Assembly (NCBI RefSeq): GCF_018687715.1
Contig: NC_056752.1
Coordinates: 38,324,001 to 38,388,000, forward strand
Length of the DNA: 64,000 nt
Direction: 5' to 3'
From: Carya illinoinensis
Lineage: Eukaryota; Streptophyta; Magnoliopsida; Fagales; Juglandaceae
A program made the translations under genes and the position numbers. The notes beneath the pieces were generated by a model. That model did not search any database, was not told the origin of the DNA, and worked only from the letters and a program-made list of their open reading frames with translations. This document shows positions 58,681 to 64,000 of the stretch, one piece after another (within the stretch, counting starts at the first letter, position 1; each line of letters begins with the position of its first letter).

Positions 58681-58936
58681 TGAGGGTTTCGTAAGGTGTG
58701 TCACTGGTAAGTTTTTTCTTTTGGTTTGATTAATTTTCTTTTTTCTATTCTTGTTTACTTGTTTTCTTGCATGTTTTTCCTCTTCTTGTTTGGTTTTATG
58801 TTAGGTTTTATCCTTTTTCTTGGCATTGTATTTGAACATTTTGGATTTAAGATTTTTTACCCCTAGGTTTGGTTTCTGTATCTCTCAGGTGTTAAGTTGT
58901 AACTACGGTTTTCCTCTGCGACAAGTGAGGGCAATC

Positions 58937-58942
58937 AATAAA
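58937..58942 (+). terminator. poly(A) signal of the LINE
   Basis: AATAAA 33 bp before the right target duplication. Confidence 0.7.
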
Positions 58943-58987
58943 ATTGGTGTACCATCTTGTTCTTAAAATAAAAAGGATCATATATAA

Positions 58988-59064
58988 CACTATCAAAATG
59001 GCATGTATGTACGCATGTGCTTTAATAAAATAAGAAAATTTTTATTAAGTAATCTTACACCACA
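58988..59064. other. short spacer between the LINE and the second Copia element
   Basis: About 77 bp of AT-rich sequence with TTTTATTAAGTAATCTTACA; nothing recognised. Confidence 0.5.
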
Positions 59065-59462
59065 TGTAAAAAAAAACAAAACATCTTGAAACAATAAAGA
59101 GATCTATATGATTTTTTTACTTTCAACCATTTGGGTTTGAGAACTGAAAAAACTACAAAAGAGAGGAGAGATTTTATGTAGAGAAGGGGTTTTTAGTCTT
59201 TTGTCTTAGAACTTTATGGGTAAGTCTAATGAAAAACACAAACTCTTTTATATAGGCAAGATTAGGGATCCTTACTTATTACTTCTACAACCTCTAGGCT
59301 ATCCTCATTATTTTATCCATAAACAAAATAGTAAGTGTTCATCACTTTATTTATTTAAGGGCAATTACCTATGCTTAGAAGATAAAGTGAATAGTCTTAG
59401 ATGAAGTGAACCACCTTATAAAGGAAGACAAATGATTTTCTAGGGAAACGAAAAGTCTAACA
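59065..59462 (-). repeat. 3' LTR of the second Copia element
   Basis: On the minus strand it starts TGTTAGACTTTTCG right after the polypurine tract AAGTGGGAGAA (59463-59473). TATATAAAAG near 59250 is a likely LTR promoter. The far end was set at TGT (59065), giving TG...CA form; this end is uncertain because the other LTR lies outside the window. Confidence 0.6.
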
Positions 59463-59693
59463 TTCTCCCACTTGGTTCACTTAATAGGTAAAACTGAAAT
59501 GGAAAAAAATAATACTCTCAATTCTATCAAGCTATCCTATACACAAACCATGGCGGTATTGCTCTCTATAGTGACCCTGAAGCTGTTTTACTAGTAAACC
59601 TTTGGTCATTGGATCGACTGACATCAAATTTGTACTGGTGTGCTCAATATACATCACATTATTTTTTTATGCTCTTTCTCACACTTAAATACT

Positions 59694-62600
59694 TTATGTC
59701 GATATGCTTGCTTTTGCTTTTACTTTTATTATTCTTTTAGAAGAACACTGCAATGGTGTTATTACAAAGAATCTTTCTTGGTCTTTGAATGGAATCGACA
59801 ACTTTAAGACCAGTAATAAATTCTTCAACCACATGACTTGTGTCGTTGTTTCATAGCACGAAATAAATTTTGCCTCCATAGTAGACGTAGCAATTATAGA
59901 TTGCTTTGTACTCTTTCAAGATATAGCTCATTTAGTGGGGAGAAAGATATATCCAGAAGTAGACTTTTTGGTGTCTACACAACTGGAAAAATCTGAATCT
60001 GAATAGCCGCCAACCACTTGCAAATTTTTTGTATGCTTGTAGTTTAGCATTTAGTCCTTTGTTCCTTTCAAATACCACATCACCTAATTCTTTGCAGCTA
60101 TCTAATGTTGAAGACTTGGGTTACTTTGATAGCGACTCAATAATCCAACTGCTATACGTATGTCTAGATGGGTGCAAACTTGAGCATACATCAAGCTACC
60201 CACTGTAGATGCATAAAGCACAGTTTTTATATGCTCTTGTTCCAATGCATTTTTAGGTGATTGACCTTTATGAAATTTATCACCTTTGATTATGGAAGCT
60301 ACAGAGGCTTTACAATTTTTTATACCGAATCTTTGTAAAACTTTTTTAATGTAGGCCTTTTGAGACAGTTTTAAGACTCTTTGTTTCTTGTTTTTGTGAA
60401 TCTCTATGCCAATGAAATAAGAGGCTTCACCCATATCCTTCATTTCAAAGTTTTGGGAGAGAAATTGTTTAGTTTCATGTAACAAGCCCAAATCACTGAT
60501 TTCAAGAAGAATATCGTCTACACAAAGAACTAGAAAAATGCATTTGCTCCCACTGACCTTAAGGTATATTCATTGATCAACAAGATTCTCGATAAAACCG
60601 TATGAGATGAGATTCTTGTGAAATTTTAAATACCATTGACAGGAAGCCTGTTTTAGTCTATAAAGAGACTTCTTCAACTTGCATACTTTTTGGCTGTCGT
60701 CATTGAGACCCTCAGGTTGTTTCATATATAGCGCTTTATCAAGATCCCCATTAAGAAAATCTGTTTTAACATTCATTTGATGTAGCTCTAAATGAAAATG
60801 AGCTATTAAGGCCATGATTATCCTCAACGAATCATTCTTAGAGACTAGAGAGAAGGTCTCATGATAATTTATGTCTTCCTTCTGAGTGAATCCTTTAGCG
60901 ACAAGTCTAGCCTTATATCATTCGACATTACCAGAAGAATCTCATTTGGTTTTACAAAACCATATGCAGCTAACTGTTGCCACCCTTTTTGGTACATAGA
61001 CGAGATCCCAAACTTGGTTCTCATAAATAGATTCTAACTCATTCCTCATGAAATCCAACCAAAATGTAGATTTATCTCCACTCATGGGTTGTGAAAATGT
61101 AATTGGGTCTTTTGGAAGTCCAATGTCAAAAGCCGACTCAGTTAGGTATACAATGTAATCAGATGGAATTGCAGGCCTATGTATTCTTGAGGATCTTCTT
61201 AGAGCCATCACTTCGTCATTTGGAGATGACTAAATTGGCTCAGACTATAAATGCGAAATAACTTCAGGTTGAACCTTATTTATGGGAACATGTTGTTCTT
61301 GAATTTGTGTCAATGCATGATTTTGCGATCTATTTTGCCTTAAGACAACCATTCTTCCTCCAAAAGAAGGTAAAGTAGCATGTTTAAGTGTTTCCTCAAA
61401 AGTGATCTATTGAGGATTCACACTCCCACTAGGTTTAACATCCTCAAGAAACCTTGCATTTTTTAGATTTGAAAATTCTAGAGCTATGACTAGGACAATA
61501 AAATTTATATCTTTTAGAGTTACTTGGATACCCAATAAAGAAACCACTAGTTGTTCTTGGGTCTAACTTCTTTATATTAGGATTATAAATCATAATTTCA
61601 GCAAGACAACCCCATATGTGTATATGATTTAAGCTAGGTTTCTACCATTTCCACAACTCTGAAAGGTGTTTTAGTGACAGACTTGGATGGAACCCTATTC
61701 AATATATACACTACAGTTTTAAGAGTTTCACTCCACAAGAAAAGTTGCATTATGATTTACTAATCATGCTTCTTACCATATCCATTACTGTACAATTTCT
61801 TCTTTTTGAAACACCATTTTGTTGTGGTGTGCCAGACATTGAATATTGGGCAACAATGCCTTCCTCTTGAAGGAAATTTGCAAATAGACCATTCATTTGT
61901 CCATGTTTATTGTACTTACCATAATATTCACCTCCTCTATTAGATCTTACGATCTTGATTTTCTTTTCACTTTGATTCTCTACTTCTGCTTTATAGGCTT
62001 TGAAAGCATCTAATGCTTGAGTCTTCTCATTCAAAAGATAGAGATACATATACCTAGAATAGTTATTAATAAATGAGATAAAATATCTCTGTCCATTCAA
62101 GCAAGGGATGAGAAATGGTCCACATATATCTATGTGTATAATTTCAAGAACACTTGAACTTCTTCTTGAACCTTTAGAATTATTATTGGTTTGCTTGCCC
62201 TTTATGTAGTCCACAAAATTTTTGAAGTCAGTAAAATCGAAATCCTGTAGGACCCCTTTTTTACTAACCGTTTCATCTTCTCTATAGAGATGTGTACCAA
62301 TCTCTTATGCCATAGTAAAGAAGACTTTCTATTAAAAAGGTTTCTTTCAATGCCAATTGAATACAGGGTGAGATAATTTTTCTCAAATTCAGGATGAATA
62401 TCTAATTTAAACAAGTTATCAACAAAAGTTCCAGAACCAGCCGGAATTTTATTCTTAAAAACAGTCATAGTATTCTTTAAAAAGGAAACTGTAACCTTTG
62501 ATAATAAGTTTGGAAACAGAAATTAAATTTCTACTAAATTCTGGAATATAAAAGGCATTATTTAAATCCAAAATATGTCACAATTTGAGAATCACTTTAA

Positions 62601-63530
62601 AAACTCTAACTGCAATAACTTGTGAATGCCCTTTATTTCTAGTAAAACTTAAAGCTCACTTGTTGTTGGTTTCCCTCTAATGAAAAAACCTTGCAATGTA
62701 TTCACAATATAGATTGAAGAACTGGAGTCAATACACCATGAATTTTTAGGAGCATCGATGAAAAAGGATTCATGACACGCAAGAGAGACAGAGTTACATT
62801 TCTTTTCAAACCACTCTTTATACTTGATGCATCTCTTCTTTATATGGCCCTCTTTCTTGCAAAAGAAATAGGTCACCTTTTTGCCATTAGATCTATTGGA
62901 TTTTGATGGCACATTATGCTTTTTTTTTTTTTTAAGTCCACCTTGGCTTTTCTTGATCTTAACTTTATCATTCGCGATCATATTTGCACTTTAAGGTTGA
63001 TCATGCTTCATCATTTCCTCTTCTTGTACACATATAGTCAGAAAATCTATAATTGACTAGTTTTCTTTATGTTTGTTATAAGAGATCTTGAAAGGCCCAT
63101 ACTCATATGACAGTGAGTCAATGATGAAATGGACCAAGAACAGCTCAGATATCTCTATCTTTAAGCCCTTAAGTTGAGAAACAATGTTTCTCATTTCCTT
63201 AATGTATGCACGCATACCCTTAAAACTGTCAAAAGCTTTAGTAGTAGCTAAAGCCATGTTAGAGCAAACGCACAAACTATTCCTCAATTGCCTGTATTAA
63301 TTCCTTAATTGAAGCACAGTCACCAATATTCGGATACACAGTCCTTATGAGCATTAGACTTAGGTGATTAGATTGCTCCCGCCATTGGCGATTTTCGATA
63401 ACTTCCTGTGTATCCGAATATGTAGCAGTAGGTGGTTTTGCTCCACATAGAGTGCATAGTCAAGGTCCATATATCCTAAGGTAAAATGAACCGAATCTTT
63501 CTAGTCAGAATAATTAGTGCCATTAAGCAT
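59694..63530 (-). pseudogene. Copia gag-pol remnant with inactivated integrase
   Basis: Gag begins MLNGTNYSD and then a stop in place of a tryptophan; the knuckle near 62850 reads YFFCKKEGHIKKRC, the first cysteine being Tyr. Integrase (61750-62214): HIDICGP is kept, but the second acidic residue is Asn (RSNRGGEYYG) and the third is Lys (NGVSKRRN), so the catalytic triad is broken. Reverse transcriptase (60102-60827): VKTDFLNGDLDKALY and CVDDILLE near 60515-60540. RNase H-like end: MEAKFISCYETTTQVMWL (59826-59879). Multiple stops and frameshifts; no function expected. Confidence 0.85.
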
Positions 63531-64000
63531 TGGAATAAAATAAATACCATCAGCTATGGATTGTGGAATAACAGCTCGAAAACTAAGAAAAACTTTAATG
63601 CCATGAATTCAAGTAAATTTTAATCTTCCTGTAGGAAAATTTTGCATAACATTATAAATTTACTTATCTTTATTTATAAGACAAATTATTCCAAATATTA
63701 ACAAATAAAACTATCCACACCTGTAGGTAGAAGACAAATTTTACTGTCAATACCGAAAATCATTTTCTTATACTATTTAAATCACAAAAAAATTAAAAAG
63801 TTTCCTGTAGGGATAAATCCTTAAAACTTATGACTTAGTTACAATAATATTCCAAATTTATGTATTCTCTTAAATAATAAGGATGTTGCAGCACTACCTT
63901 TATTATTAAAAAAATACAACTGGGCATCTACTAAAATAGGTAAAAACAACCTATTAAATGTAAATTATCCCAAAGGCCCATCAATATGTATATATAAAGC

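Larger units (their letters stand above)
53414..58974 (+). mobile_element. L1-type LINE with RNase H, decayed, 5.56 kb
   Basis: Bounded by identical 13-bp target duplications GGATCATATATAA (53401-53413 and 58975-58987). The 3' end has AATAAA at 58937 and a short A-rich tail. ORF1 carries a DUF4283-type domain and a CCHC knuckle. ORF2 has the end of an endonuclease, a reverse transcriptase, a zf-RVT region and a C-terminal RNase H of the plant-specific kind. Variable-length duplication plus an A-rich tail is the target-primed retrotransposition signature. Many stops and frameshifts make it dead. The 5' part of the endonuclease appears deleted. Confidence 0.9.
59065..64000 (-). mobile_element. 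second Copia element (TNT1-like), decayed, cut by the window edge
   Basis: The 3' LTR, polypurine tract, pol and gag lie in order on the minus strand, with the 5' LTR beyond 64000. It differs from the element at 45998 in LTR and in all protein blocks, so it is another lineage. Gag starts near 63530; 63531-64000 is leader with repeated CCTGTAGG words (63630, 63720, 63806). Confidence 0.85.

Overview
This window looks like nuclear DNA of a woody eudicot plant, most likely Fagales. That placement rests on general sequence texture, the AT-rich spacers and the miniature repeats, and is a weak inference. Introns are GT-AG, ordinary plant genes are present, and most of the sequence is transposable elements and AT-rich spacer. 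No bacterial, viral or CRISPR-like structure is seen.

Host genes are few. (1) A six-exon minus-strand gene at 11504-14695 encodes a 194-residue prefoldin subunit 3; every splice junction can be read. (2) A minus-strand open frame at 33042-33695 encodes a 217-residue atypical bHLH repressor of the AIF/IBH1 type, with a probable leader intron. (3) A short plus-strand gene at 52316-52669 encodes a probable secreted peptide precursor, with a TATA box and a poly(A) signal. The left edge (1-500) may be the promoter and leader of a gene reading leftwards out of the window.

Mobile DNA explains most of the rest. 17620-20619 is a Helitron-like element that carries three decayed exons of an AT-hook (AHL) gene. 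21969-25741 is a complete non-autonomous LTR retrotransposon with a TTCTA target duplication, filled with tandem repeats and lacking pol; it sits inside what looks like another host-gene fragment. 35293-36976 is a second, minus-strand Helitron. 42120-45545 is a Harbinger-like TIR element holding a possible solo LTR, two tandem arrays and an exon-like segment. 45998-50967 is a complete Copia element on the minus strand, with 326-bp LTRs, a TTAAT target duplication and unusual TA...TA ends; its single 4.37-kb frame is interrupted only by five stop codons. 53414-58974 is a plant L1-type LINE with C-terminal RNase H and a 13-bp target duplication. 59065 to the right edge is a decayed, different Copia element on the minus strand.

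Miniature elements are scattered through the spacers: a MULE-type MITE with a 9-bp duplication (4848-5060), a near-perfect foldback with 39-bp ends (8528-8724), three copies of one hairpin family (3029, 6669, 27690), Tourist-like elements (10364, 16919) and CACTA-like remnants (2780, 4322, 34323). The general picture is a gene-poor region where separate transposon classes (Helitron, LTR, possibly a TIR element) hold or interrupt fragments of host genes.
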